49,603 bases of DNA from a virus, in IMG/VR virus record IMGVR_UViG_3300013102_000039, positions 1 to 49,603 of that record, one strand, 5' to 3'. Under the pieces are notes generated by a model. It was given only the letters and a program-made list of their open reading frames with translations, was not told the DNA's origin and did not search any database. The translations under genes were made by a program, and so were the position numbers. Below are positions 1 through 7,750 of the stretch, one piece after another; within the stretch, counting starts at the first letter, position 1, and the number at the start of each line of letters is the position of its first letter.

Positions 1-43
1 CTCTCCCGCTTTCGGCTAACCCCGAAGGCACTAGCAACATCGT

Positions 44-120
44 CGGGGCGTAGCGCAGCCCGGTAGCGCACTTGCATGGGGTGCAAGGGGTCGAGTGTTC
101 GAATCACTCCGTCCCGACCA
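44..120 (+). tRNA. tRNA-Pro (anticodon GGG), prophage target gene
   Basis: A complete 77-nt tRNA with encoded CCA. The acceptor arms CGGGGCG and CGTCCCG pair over seven positions with one G-U. The anticodon stem CTTGC/GCAAG closes a seven-base loop ATGGGGT, giving anticodon GGG (proline). The T arm GAGTG-TTCGAAT-CACTC is intact. Its 3' part, from position 76 on, is the left copy of the prophage attachment core, so integration leaves the tRNA functional. Confidence 0.97.
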
Positions 121-122
121 AA
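76..122 (+). repeat. attL core, left 47-bp direct repeat
   Basis: It is identical over 47 bp to 49481..49527. It begins at the anticodon loop of tRNA-Pro and runs two bases past the CCA end; the bases on either side differ between the copies, which fixes its limits. Strand exchange by the tyrosine integrase must occur inside this stretch. Confidence 0.95.
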
Positions 123-131
123 ATACCCTAG

Positions 132-165
132 AAAATCCAAGCACTTAGCGGTGCTTGGATTTTTT
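132..165 (+). terminator. Terminator after tRNA-Pro / integrase end
   Basis: A 13-bp perfect stem (132..144 with 151..163) around the loop TTAGCG is followed by a T run. On the minus strand the arm is followed by only a short T run, so it mainly serves the tRNA transcript but may also stop leftward transcription past the integrase. Confidence 0.85.
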
Positions 166-178
166 CATTTCAGGGCTT

Positions 179-209
179 GCGCAAAACTGGCGCAAAACCT
201 GCGCAAAAC
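179..209. repeat. Three direct repeats, candidate integrase arm-type sites
   Basis: GCGCAAAAC occurs at 179..187, 190..198 and 201..209, each start 11 bp from the next (one helical turn), between attL and the integrase stop codon. A fourth copy lies at 49354..49362 near attR. Periodicity and placement on both sides of the core match arm-type binding sites of lambda-like tyrosine integrases. Function is inferred. Confidence 0.6.
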
Positions 210-1321
210 TATCCCGCGATAGAGCTGATATCCAGATCTGGAATCGCCTCAGACCAGACCACATCGGCGTGGTCGCGCTGGTAGTTTTTCGTCATCTCCT
301 CGCTGGCATGCCCGGCGATCTTCTGACCGTCTTTCCCGGCCTTCTTGTAGAGGTGCAGGGACAGGGCGCGTATCTCGTGGAACCCTGGTTGTTCCTCCTC
401 CTTCCAGCTCGCGTAACAGCCTGCTGCCTCCCGTGCTTCCTTGAATGCCCTCGTCAGGTAACGCTCCTCGATCTTCGTCCAGTGCGCTTTTTGCTCGGCC
501 TGCTTTTGCCTTTTGCGCTCCGGACGGCGGTGCACCAGGTAGGGTGACGGCACGTTGTCACGGCAGCGGCTGATCACTGCCTGCAGCTGTGGCGTCAGCG
601 CGAAACGAATCCACGCCGCGTCGCTGGCCTTGGCCGTTTTCTGCTGCACCACGTACAGGTGGCCATCGCGCACGTCTTCGAAGCGCATCGCCAGGATGTC
701 CGTGCGGCGCTGGGCGGTGATCAGTGCCAGGTCGATCGCGTGCTGCAGCCAGGCTGGCGCTGCCTTGCGGATGGCCGCCAGGCCTTCCACTGTGTGTCGC
801 TTGCGCTGTTTGGTTTCCAGCTTGGCGATGGTGTTGGCGGCTGGGTTGTCCGGGCACAGCCCTTTGGCGATCGCGTGGTTGAAGATGTCGACCAGCAGCG
901 CCCGCGCCTGGTTTGACGCCCTGGGCGTGAGCGTGTCCAGAAACTCGGCCACCATGCGGATGGTGATCTGGTCGATTGCCTTGCCTTCGAAGGCCGCCCG
1001 GAACTGCCGGAAGCGCACCGCGTACAGGTCCAGCGTACCCTTGGCGAGGCTGCGCGGTGGCAGCACTTCGTTCTCGTAGTTGTCGAGGAAGACGCTGAAC
1101 AGGTCAGCGGCCAGGCCCTGCACCTTGGCCACTAGGTCGCCGCCCTGCATGAAGGCACTGTTCAGCTGCTTGGCGGCATCGATGGCCTTGGCGCGGTCGG
1201 CCCCGAACTGGAACCACTTGCCGTCGGTGGGCCGCCGGTACCGGAATGTTCCACGGCGCTCGTCCAGATAGAGGTTGGGGGGCAGTCCCTTGCTAGCCTT
1301 GTTACGCGGGCGCGGTACCAT
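209..1321 (-). CDS. int: Tyrosine integrase of the prophage
   Basis: A 370-aa site-specific recombinase that inserts and excises the prophage at tRNA-Pro. The N-terminus (1-55) looks like an arm-binding domain, residues 65-160 like a SAM-like core-binding domain, and the C-terminal half is catalytic: R205 in TAQRRTDIL, K228, H315-x-x-R318, H338 in AGHAS and nucleophile Y347. The start chosen is the ATG at 1321, which overlaps the excisionase stop (TGATG). A longer reading of 56 more residues would cover the excisionase gene in another frame and is unlikely. It is the last gene of the leftward operon and ends in the candidate arm sites. Confidence 0.95.
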   Translation of the reverse strand: MVPRPRNKASKGLPPNLYLDERRGTFRYRRPTDGKWFQFGADRAKAIDAAKQLNSAFMQGGDLVAKVQGLAADLFSVFLDNYENEVLPPRSLAKGTLDLYAVRFRQFRAAFEGKAIDQITIRMVAEFLDTLTPRASNQARALLVDIFNHAIAKGLCPDNPAANTIAKLETKQRKRHTVEGLAAIRKAAPAWLQHAIDLALITAQRRTDILAMRFEDVRDGHLYVVQQKTAKASDAAWIRFALTPQLQAVISRCRDNVPSPYLVHRRPERKRQKQAEQKAHWTKIEERYLTRAFKEAREAAGCYASWKEEEQPGFHEIRALSLHLYKKAGKDGQKIAGHASEEMTKNYQRDHADVVWSEAIPDLDISSIAG

Positions 1322-1533
1322 CAGGCGGCTCCTTTCAACACCATGGCAACCAGATCGTTGCCGTTCGAACGGCTGAAGGCCGTCCAGTCTACATACCACA
1401 GCTTGCCAATCTGCTCGCCCGGCAACTCGCCATTGCGCAACTGGTTGCGGATGGCCTGCGAGCACATCGGTGTGCCGTTGTCGCCCCACCGGCGCCGGCG
1501 GAACTCACTGATTTTGATCAGCTCTTTTTTCAT
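1321..1533 (-). CDS. xis: Excisionase-like small DNA-binding protein
   Basis: A 70-aa basic protein directly upstream of int and overlapping its start by one base. The pattern resembles small winged-helix phage excisionases: an N-terminal KISEFRRRRWG segment, a helix with QAIRNQLRNGELPG, and a WYVDWTAF strand corresponding to the wing-like R-x-W-x-V region. It would bind the attachment arms and bias the integrase toward excision. Assignment rests on size, pattern and position; no catalytic residues exist to check. Identity as a regulator of the AlpA kind cannot be excluded. Confidence 0.75.
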   Translation of the reverse strand: MKKELIKISEFRRRRWGDNGTPMCSQAIRNQLRNGELPGEQIGKLWYVDWTAFSRSNGNDLVAMVLKGAA

Positions 1534-1569
1534 GGCGACCTCGATCCCGGCCGTGGCCGGGGCGTGGGG

Positions 1570-2256
1570 TTATTGTTCGATGCGTTTGAATGCGACGACC
1601 CAGACCCAGGGGTTGGCCTTCCACGAGGCATCGCCATTGATCCCGGACCACAAACACTCGAACAGCTGCTTTGCTGTAAGCGTCTCGTCGGCCTCTGGGG
1701 CGTGCCGAAGGAAATCCACCCCTTCCGCCTCGGCCTGTTCTTCACTGATGTCCTGCAGCCGCTCCACACGCACCGAGGTGATCTCCAGCAGGAGGCGGCT
1801 AGACCAACGGGGCATGTGGATGCTGGGGCGTGAGCGACGCGGGTAGTCCCAGTGGGCGACACTGCCGGTGTAGTCAGGATTTTCACAGCCTGAATAGAGA
1901 ACCGGCTGTTGGTCGGCCGCGTATCGGGACAGCGCCACCCTGTCGCACGTTTGCTCATCGATCTCCGTCGTCTCGCGCACCCACAGCCTCTCGCCGTAAT
2001 GCCCGTATGGGCATGCGCCGAACTCGCCGAGCTCCATGGCGCAAGCCTGTTCCGTTTCGCCAAATACACAGAATCCGTAGCGCGGATCACGTTGACCTAC
2101 AGCGCTCCAGCGCTGGCGGGTCTCGCCCATCGCCGGATCTTCCTTCGGAATCTGCAGGCCTTTGACTGGTCGGCGCGTGACCGTTTTCCGACCGTCGAGA
2201 ATGGCGCGGACCATGGGGCCGCTGAACAGGATGGGTCTTTCCTTGATTGCTGACAT
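1570..2256 (-). CDS. ASCH/PUA-like phage protein
   Basis: A 228-aa protein beginning with the pattern RPILFSGPMVRAILDGRKTVTRR. Proteins with this opening (short strand, MVRAILDGRKT helix, TRR) are common in tailed phages and are usually described as ASCH-domain, PUA-like proteins, sometimes loosely as morphogenetic protein. The fold suggests binding to RNA or modified nucleotides, but no role is established. It lies 36 bp upstream of xis in the leftward operon, so it is an early gene. Cysteines are scattered with no clear metal site. Confidence 0.7.
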   Translation of the reverse strand: MSAIKERPILFSGPMVRAILDGRKTVTRRPVKGLQIPKEDPAMGETRQRWSAVGQRDPRYGFCVFGETEQACAMELGEFGACPYGHYGERLWVRETTEIDEQTCDRVALSRYAADQQPVLYSGCENPDYTGSVAHWDYPRRSRPSIHMPRWSSRLLLEITSVRVERLQDISEEQAEAEGVDFLRHAPEADETLTAKQLFECLWSGINGDASWKANPWVWVVAFKRIEQ

Positions 2257-2265
2257 AGCGACTCC

Positions 2266-2658
2266 TCAGGCCTGGGCTGCCAGGGCGGGCTGGTTGGTGG
2301 GTGTTGGCGCGCGAAACTCGTCCGCGTCGATCAGGAATTTGTGGTTGGTGAAGACGGGGATGCCGAGTTGCTTGGCGCGGGCGACTTCGGCGAGGGTGCC
2401 GGTGCTGTTCTGCCAGCCAGGCACCAGGACGACGGCGGCACACTTCTCCATCAGCAGCATGGTGCCGGCCAGCCAGAAGTCGTCGAGGTGGTCGAGCTGC
2501 TCTTCCATATGAGCGGTGTTGAGGTGCGGGCACACGGGGAACCAGCCTTGGGCGGCAGCCTGGACGGCGATGGCCCGGGCGTTGGCGATGTTGCAGGTAA
2601 TGGCTACCCGGTCCGGCCCGCGGTACGGGCCAGCGATGTAGATCAGGTGCATGGGCAT
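2266..2658 (-). CDS. DUF4406 / nucleoside 2-deoxyribosyltransferase-like protein
   Basis: A 130-aa protein with the opening LIYIAGPYRGP, then ANARAIAVQAAAQGWFPVCPH, and later a VVLVPGWQNSTGT-AEVARAK segment. This is the Rossmann-like pattern of DUF4406, related to nucleoside 2-deoxyribosyltransferases: an AGPY nucleotide-binding loop and a conserved W-x-x-S-x-G. It may act on deoxynucleotides or modified bases during infection, which is inferred. Two in-frame ATGs compete (2658 and 2652). It ends 10 bp before the next gene of the leftward operon. Confidence 0.75.
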   Translation of the reverse strand: MPMHLIYIAGPYRGPDRVAITCNIANARAIAVQAAAQGWFPVCPHLNTAHMEEQLDHLDDFWLAGTMLLMEKCAAVVLVPGWQNSTGTLAEVARAKQLGIPVFTNHKFLIDADEFRAPTPTNQPALAAQA

Positions 2659-2707
2659 GACGAGGCCTCACCGCCGGCGGGGCCGGCAGCCTGGTTGAGG
2701 GGTGTGT

Positions 2708-2794
2708 TCAGGGTTTGGCGGGTGGGGTGCAGCGCAGGCAGGTGCAGTCGATGACTTTCAGGCCGGTGCCGCGGCAGTAGGTGGGGCTGGTCAT
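2708..2794 (-). CDS. Tiny Cys-rich phage protein (28 aa)
   Basis: A 28-aa reading frame whose ATG overlaps the stop of the preceding 56-aa gene (ATGA). It holds four cysteines (YC, DC, C-x-x-C near the end), consistent with a minimal zinc knuckle. It is supported by the tight translational coupling seen throughout this operon and by similar small Cys-rich proteins in early operons of other phages. No function is recognised. It is too short for coding statistics, so confidence is modest. Confidence 0.45.
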   Translation of the reverse strand: MTSPTYCRGTGLKVIDCTCLRCTPPAKP

Positions 2795-2961
2795 CGCTTC
2801 ATCTTCATGATGTGGAGCAGGATCTGGTTGCCTTGCGTCGTCGCGCTCGCGGTGGCGCCGCAGATGTTTCGCCAGAAGAAAAGCCACGTGCGCTCCTGGG
2901 CCTGCCAGCAGCACGGGTCGATCCCTTTTTTCTTGATATGGATGATCCGGTACCTGGGCAT
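2791..2961 (-). CDS. Small basic phage protein (56 aa)
   Basis: A 56-aa protein starting with an ATG that overlaps the TGA of the 247-aa gene upstream (TGATG) and ending in ATGA overlap with the next gene. Its composition is basic and aromatic: MPRYRIIHIKKKGIDPCCW, then a TWLFFWRNICG segment. The exact stop/start overlaps on both sides are the main evidence that it is real. Function unknown; not recognised as a family. Confidence 0.6.
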   Translation of the reverse strand: MPRYRIIHIKKKGIDPCCWQAQERTWLFFWRNICGATASATTQGNQILLHIMKMKR

Positions 2962-3704
2962 CAGGCTGCCCCCCCTTCAACACCGCTCGCTGCCTCAAGT
3001 GCGTGCTCCACTGCATCGTTGACCGTGTAATCCAGTCGTTCATTGTTGCTCGCAAAATTCTCGATTTGGTTACCGGTCTCGTCGAACAGCTCAACACATC
3101 CGCCATCTCGCTCAATGTTCAGGCAGATGCTCCAGCCCTCGGGAAGTACGCCAGCCGCCCAGTTTATTGCCTCGTACAGGGGAACCTGTTTTTCCTGCTG
3201 ATCACGGGCCTCGGCAAGTTGCCGGCGCATCGCCTCGACGCCGGCAGCGATCGGGCCCCAGCTTGGAATGCCGCCCAGGATCTCGCCGACTTCGCGGGTG
3301 ATTGCCTGCTGGGTTTTCGCCTCTCCAGCCCATACCCGGGCCTGTAGCAGGATGGCGTCGCGCTGGTTGGTAAGTCGTGCGTTCTCAGCCCGCAACTGCG
3401 CCACCTCGGACGGTTCGGCGTGGGTGTAGAGCGGCGTAATGTGCAGCTCAGGGCAACCATCGCCGCGATATCCAGCAACGTGCGCATTCGCAGCTCGCTT
3501 GTTGGAGTAGGTGGCGCTCAGGTCGTGGACTTTCCCGGGTTCGTGACAGATTGCCCAAGCCACCGGCTCCTGCTCAGGCGCGGCGCTGGCCTGGGCAATC
3601 TCTTTCAGCAGTGCGGTTCGGTACTGCCCCAGGCTCTGGAAGCTGGCGGCGTGGCCGTCGTTGGCGATCAGTGCGGCCAGGTGTTGCAGGTGTGGTGCGG
3701 ACAT
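2961..3704 (-). CDS. Hypothetical early phage protein with central coiled coil
   Basis: A 247-aa protein with three regions. Residues 1-35 are helical. A segment PVAWAICHEPG to PELHITPLYTHAEP at about 47-95 is typical of variable early phage proteins. A heptad-like helix (SEVAQLRAENARLTNQRDAILLQ) follows at about 98-125. The acidic C-terminus holds a DYTVNDAVEHALEAA helix. Similar mosaic proteins are frequent in Pseudomonas prophages next to integrase-proximal genes, but their role is unknown. It starts the run of overlapping genes toward xis and int. Confidence 0.7.
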   Translation of the reverse strand: MSAPHLQHLAALIANDGHAASFQSLGQYRTALLKEIAQASAAPEQEPVAWAICHEPGKVHDLSATYSNKRAANAHVAGYRGDGCPELHITPLYTHAEPSEVAQLRAENARLTNQRDAILLQARVWAGEAKTQQAITREVGEILGGIPSWGPIAAGVEAMRRQLAEARDQQEKQVPLYEAINWAAGVLPEGWSICLNIERDGGCVELFDETGNQIENFASNNERLDYTVNDAVEHALEAASGVEGGAA

Positions 3705-3875
3705 AGGTTCACCTCGCCGCGAGAGCGGCCATGGTTGGTGTGGAATTTGGAATGCTGCAGGCCGGCGGATGCGGCGTGCAGGGGGGCTTGTAGCAATTGG
3801 CTACTACTTCGGCGTTGCGCCGATGAGGAGGCTGGCTAGGATTGGTGCAGGATCACCCACGAGAAGGAGCTCGAT

Positions 3876-4109
3876 ATGCCGAACAGCGCATCTGCTTTTG
3901 CCGTCATCGACGAACCCATCACCCCGGAGAAGATCGCCCGCGATACGGGCCTTGACCTGAGCTTGGTCAGGGACTGGGTGACGCATGCCAGGTCCTACGA
4001 GGACGGCAGCGGTTACCTGGTGTTCTTCAAGCCGGACACCCCAGCCGAGGTGCGGGAGATGGTTCCGCGGCTGTCACCGACGAACCTGCTGATCATCCTG
4101 GCAGCATGA
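3876..4109 (+). CDS. Small opposite-strand phage protein (77 aa)
   Basis: A 77-aa protein read against the surrounding operon, with a good ribosome site (GAAGGAG) six bases before the ATG. The sequence ITPEKIARDTGLDLSLVRDWVTHA has the spacing of a helix-turn-helix, followed by a short strand region SGYLVFFKPDTPAEV. It may be a small DNA-binding regulator; no family is recognised. A possible promoter, TTGCGC-N16-TAGGAT, lies at 3815..3842. It ends 3 bp before the converging 116-aa gene. Confidence 0.7.
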   Translation: MPNSASAFAVIDEPITPEKIARDTGLDLSLVRDWVTHARSYEDGSGYLVFFKPDTPAEVREMVPRLSPTNLLIILAA

Positions 4110-4112
4110 CCG

Positions 4113-4463
4113 CTATAGCAGCTCGTCCAGCGGGCCGCGGGGGCAGAGGGTCCAGGGCACCTGGATCTTGTCTTCTGGCGTGCGGCAGTGCCAGGCCTGC
4201 TGGTACATCTGGCCGTCGACGAACTCGATGCCCTCGATGGTGAATGCGAGCACGGCGATGCTTTTGACCTGGGCGTCGTAGAGCTCGGGCAGGTCAGATA
4301 CGCCTGGGCCGGTGTAGGCGTGGGCGACGGTGGCCTCGCGGCCCAGGGGCGTCTGCATCGACTTGTTCATCTGCACGCAGGCGCTGATGCGCGGCGCGCT
4401 GCTGTAGGCCTTCTTGGGCTTGCGCTTGCCGCGCTCGAAGAGGGGGAGCACTTCGTATTGCAT
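4113..4463 (-). CDS. Hypothetical protein behind a LexA-like box (116 aa)
   Basis: From the ATG at 4463 the product is 116 aa: a basic start (MQYEVLPLFERGKRKPKKAYSS) and a folded remainder ending WTLCPRGPLDELL. A longer frame from 4538 would read through the candidate LexA box at 4481..4496, so the inner start is preferred. It would be switched on by DNA damage. Function is not recognised. The short basic stretch RGKRKPKK could contact nucleic acid or protein. Confidence 0.65.
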   Translation of the reverse strand: MQYEVLPLFERGKRKPKKAYSSAPRISACVQMNKSMQTPLGREATVAHAYTGPGVSDLPELYDAQVKSIAVLAFTIEGIEFVDGQMYQQAWHCRTPEDKIQVPWTLCPRGPLDELL

Positions 4464-4480
4464 GGCCGAACCGTCAATAA

Positions 4481-4496
4481 CTGTATGGATGACCAG
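4481..4496 (-). promoter_or_regulatory. Candidate LexA (SOS) box
   Basis: CTGTATGGATGACCAG fits the LexA core CTG-N10-CAG, and its first seven bases equal those of three other intergenic boxes in this prophage (12058, 35579 and 36647). It lies 17 bp upstream of the ATG at 4463, where it would block a minus-strand promoter until host LexA is cleaved. Confidence 0.7.
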
Positions 4497-4880
4497 TATT
4501 CTAGGTTCGGCTTTGGCTGGGCGTCGAGGGCTGTTCATCTGCTGCTCAGCGGGTGCCGGTCTTGAGGCCGTCGAGGTAATCCGACTCAGCTTGCTGCTGT
4601 GGCTGCTCGCGGGCTGGCGCTTTAACAGTCTGGCGGCATGACCTGCTAGAAATCTTGCGGGTCAGGCGTCATTTCACAGGTTCTAGAACACTCGGCTCTA
4701 CTATTTCGGCATGCGAAAAAGGCACGTCTGTTGCTATGTCTAGCAAAGCAGCAGTTTCCGCTTTAGGATTTACTCTAGAGATCTGGGCAGTCGAGCATCT
4801 CTCGAACCCTTAATTTTCGCCCAGCTGCGATTCAGGAATTAATTTTTTCTAACGTTAATCTTCTCACCCTAGGTGCTAAT
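4497..4880. other. Intergenic stretch without a convincing gene
   Basis: About 380 bp between the LexA box and the AT-rich membrane-protein gene. The base composition changes here: the left half is GC-rich like the phage, and the right half from about 4640 is AT-rich like the downstream gene, suggesting the boundary of an inserted segment. No tRNA, long hairpin or clear promoter is recognised. A weak ribosome site (AGGTG) precedes the ATG at 4881. Confidence 0.6.
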
Positions 4881-5660
4881 ATGGATTATACGACTAGGGC
4901 CGCTCAGAGCCTTATGAAGGAATGTATCATCTTTGAGTTGCCAGATTCTGCGGCGAAAATTAAAAAGACTTTAATCATTCTCTCTTTGTTGCTTGTCGTA
5001 TTAGTCATGGGTGAGGTGGAAGCTAAAAACCTTGCTTTTTTTGGCGTTTCATTCAGTGGTTTTTCTTCCGGAAAACTAATTGGTTTCATATTTTTCTTAC
5101 AGTTTTTGTCTTTTTTCCATTATCTTTGGTATTGCTATGACACATGGATGCAGTTTCTCATTAGAGTGACCGGCGTAAATGTTGCCTTTCATCCGGCTAT
5201 ATCGCATAGAAGAAGCTCGGATGGTGAGTTTGCGAACCCATCGCAGCTAAGCCTGTACTCTTGGTGGGTATCGCAGGCACGCTCGCTGCAATCATATCGT
5301 CAGTTAGCGGAAATGCTTGAAACTCAGCACTCTGAACTCGCCGAGTTAATTCAACAGGCCCATGATGAGTTTTGCGCAAGATTAGAGTCTGGGCAGGAAG
5401 TGACCTCAGGGTTGGGGGACTTTACATCGAGATTCAGGGAATATGGACATTCCGTTGAATCAGTAATTACCGAGATTCGTCTCGCAAAAGTAATTCCCAT
5501 GGATTCGGTGTTGCTCGAGTCTATTGCAAGCTTCGACTCAAAGTATCGATTATTCAATAGGTCGCAAAATTTAAGAGTGTTGATCTCCGATATATTGTTT
5601 CCAATCCTTTTGTCTGTATATGCTGTTTTCCTTAGTTTGAAATATCTCGGTTACCTCTAA
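4881..5660 (+). CDS. AT-rich inserted membrane protein, three TM segments
   Basis: A 259-aa protein with hydrophobic helices at about 28-44 (TLIILSLLLVVLVMG), 65-85 (LIGFIFFLQFLSFFHYLWY) and 236-257 at the C-terminus. Between them lies a soluble region of about 140 residues with long helices (QLAEMLETQHSELAELIQQAHDEF). It stands alone on the plus strand, and its codon use is far more AT-rich than its neighbours, which marks recent transfer. Lone membrane proteins of this kind in prophages often act in lysogenic conversion or superinfection exclusion; that role is inferred. No family is recognised. Confidence 0.8.
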   Translation: MDYTTRAAQSLMKECIIFELPDSAAKIKKTLIILSLLLVVLVMGEVEAKNLAFFGVSFSGFSSGKLIGFIFFLQFLSFFHYLWYCYDTWMQFLIRVTGVNVAFHPAISHRRSSDGEFANPSQLSLYSWWVSQARSLQSYRQLAEMLETQHSELAELIQQAHDEFCARLESGQEVTSGLGDFTSRFREYGHSVESVITEIRLAKVIPMDSVLLESIASFDSKYRLFNRSQNLRVLISDILFPILLSVYAVFLSLKYLGYL

Positions 5661-5710
5661 TCTACGTCATAGAAATATGGTTGGCTTGCATCCTGTTCAT
5701 GGCTCCCAGC

Positions 5711-7750
5711 TTATGCAGGAATCTTGCACGGAGCGAGCCAGCCTGCCCAGGGATTATTCGCCCGGGCGATCGCGGCCATCGGCGGCGGGCTGACGCTGTT
5801 GCCGCACATGTGCACCTGCTCAGTTTTGGTGAACCGCTTGCCGTCGGCGCCCTTGTCGATGATGTAGTCGGCAGGGAAGCCTTGGGCGCGATACAGCTCG
5901 TGCGGCTGCAGCATGCGCAGGCAGATGTCGACGATCACGTACGGCGTGCCCTGGACCATAACCGTGACCAGGCCGAGACGATCCTTGGTGGTGACCGTGG
6001 GCGCCGGGCTGGCGCAACTGCTCATGTTCTCGGTGCCGTAGTAGCTGATCAGGAATGCGGCGACCCGTAGCGCACCGGCTTCGTGCTCTGGCGACAGCTT
6101 CAGCTCTACTATGGAGCTTTTGCCGCCACCGCCGGCGGTGACAGTTGGCGCCGGTTCGTCTGCCGGTTGGCCGATGCTGGCGCCGAACTGACGCTCCAGG
6201 AACGCCGATATCAGCCCGTGGTGAGTGCCGCCGGCGCTGATGGTGTGCAGCGGATCAGCCGCGTACCGTGCATCGCAGTTGCCGCGCAGGTGAAGCAGGC
6301 TGGCGGTGACCAGCTGCTGCTGGCTGCCGGTGTTGGTCACCGTGGTCATCGGCTCATCCATACCCTTGGCGTGGGTGGTGTTAAAGCCGCCATTGGCCTG
6401 GGCCATGAAAGCTGTTGCGACCGCACGGTGACTTTGAGCCATCAGAGTTCCGATTGGTTGGCCGCAATGCGTGGGCTTGCCGGCGTAGACGGGGCCGCCG
6501 GCCCCGACCATCACCGGGCTGGCCATCATTAACTCGCCGCGATTCGCCGCAGTTACAGTCGGCAGAGGCTCGGCAGGGTCATTCACCCGATCTGATCCGT
6601 GGTGAGTTGCCGGCATGATCACTGCGCTAGTCAGTGCATGCTTGGCCCCGCCTGCGACAACAGTGCCGAGCGGCTGATCCAGGCCAGGCACTCGAGGCTG
6701 CTGCCCCTCGCGCTCGCCGTATCCTGTCTGCACGAGGGTAGGGCTGGCCATGGCGAACGATCCGCCGCGCGGCCAGGCTGTGACTGTGCGCAGCGGCTCA
6801 TTGCCAGGCTGAACGCTGGCGCCTGACCAATTGGCGATCGGCACGATGAAAGGCTGTGCGCTATCGATCACGAACTTCTTCATGCCCTTGGCGACGCGGC
6901 GAAGGGTGGCGTCGGCCAGTGGCTTCTTGCGGCCGAAGATGCTCTGGCTGGGCAGGGACCAGTCGATGCACTCGGCAGCGGTGCGCCAGGGCAATTGACC
7001 CTTGGCGGGTTTCTTCGCGTGGGTCGGCTCCGGCCAGACGATTGGCTGGCCATCGCAGCGGGCAATCATAAAAAGTCGCTCGCGGCTGGTCGGTGCGCCG
7101 AAGTCGCAGGCCTTGATGATGCGCCATTCGACCGAGTAGCCCATTGCCTCCAGCAGCTGCACGAAGCGGCGCCAGGTGGTGCCGCGGCGTTTCGGGTCTG
7201 GCACCAGAAACTGCTGGTGTACCGGCACGCGCTCGGCAGGTGCAGCCACGCTGCCATCGAGCTTTACCACCCGGCCAGTGGCCTTGCAGCGCTTGGCGAT
7301 CAGGCGGCCCCATTGCAGGATCTGCTTCACGTTCTCCAGGCTGATCACCCGGGGACGCTTCTTGCCGGCCCACTTGATGCCGATCCACGATAGGTTGCGT
7401 ATCTCGCGCTTGCGCGGCTGGCCGCCCGCCGCCTGACTGTGGTGCGTGCAGTCCGGGCTCATGTGGAACCAGCCCACTGCACGGCCTTGGCATTCCTCGT
7501 CGGGATCACCATCGAACACGTCGGTGGTGTAGTGGCGGGCGTGCGGGTGGTTGGCGGTGTGCATGCTGATCGCCGCCGGGCTGTGGTTCTTGGCGACCGT
7601 CACTGGTCGACCAAGGCCCATTTCCAACCCAGTGCCGGCGCCGCCGCCACCGCAGAAGAAATCGACGACAATCTCATCGTCCTGGCTGGTGAAGCCCAGG
7701 CTGTACTGGGTCTTGAAATCGAAGGGTGCGGGCTTCTTCAGTGAAGTCAT
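5711..7750 (-). CDS. C5-cytosine DNA methyltransferase with repeated recognition region
   Basis: A 679-aa enzyme transferring methyl groups from SAM to cytosine C5. Motif I is VVDFFCGGGGAGTGLEMG (28-45), the catalytic cysteine is C101 in SPDC, motif VI is ENV (139-141), motif VIII is TSRERLFMIA (221-230), and motifs IX-X are QPHELYRAQGFP (615-626) and GNSVSP (650-655). Residues 318-588, normally a single target-recognition domain, contain eight copies of an [EQDS]P-x-x-T[VIL]-x-A element about 35 residues apart. No partner endonuclease is adjacent, so it probably protects phage DNA or alters host marks. It is longer than the usual 330-450 aa. It lies in the leftward operon. Confidence 0.93.
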   Translation of the reverse strand: MTSLKKPAPFDFKTQYSLGFTSQDDEIVVDFFCGGGGAGTGLEMGLGRPVTVAKNHSPAAISMHTANHPHARHYTTDVFDGDPDEECQGRAVGWFHMSPDCTHHSQAAGGQPRKREIRNLSWIGIKWAGKKRPRVISLENVKQILQWGRLIAKRCKATGRVVKLDGSVAAPAERVPVHQQFLVPDPKRRGTTWRRFVQLLEAMGYSVEWRIIKACDFGAPTSRERLFMIARCDGQPIVWPEPTHAKKPAKGQLPWRTAAECIDWSLPSQSIFGRKKPLADATLRRVAKGMKKFVIDSAQPFIVPIANWSGASVQPGNEPLRTVTAWPRGGSFAMASPTLVQTGYGEREGQQPRVPGLDQPLGTVVAGGAKHALTSAVIMPATHHGSDRVNDPAEPLPTVTAANRGELMMASPVMVGAGGPVYAGKPTHCGQPIGTLMAQSHRAVATAFMAQANGGFNTTHAKGMDEPMTTVTNTGSQQQLVTASLLHLRGNCDARYAADPLHTISAGGTHHGLISAFLERQFGASIGQPADEPAPTVTAGGGGKSSIVELKLSPEHEAGALRVAAFLISYYGTENMSSCASPAPTVTTKDRLGLVTVMVQGTPYVIVDICLRMLQPHELYRAQGFPADYIIDKGADGKRFTKTEQVHMCGNSVSPPPMAAIARANNPWAGWLAPCKIPA

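Noticed and set aside
1322-1489. A 56-residue N-terminal extension of the integrase.
   Set aside because: It lies in another frame over the excisionase gene; the ATG at 1321 is coupled to the excisionase stop and fits family length.
3801-3807. CTACTAC upstream of the 77-aa gene, as in the two moron promoters.
   Set aside because: There is no LexA-like box at the matching distance, so the seven-base match alone is not meaningful.
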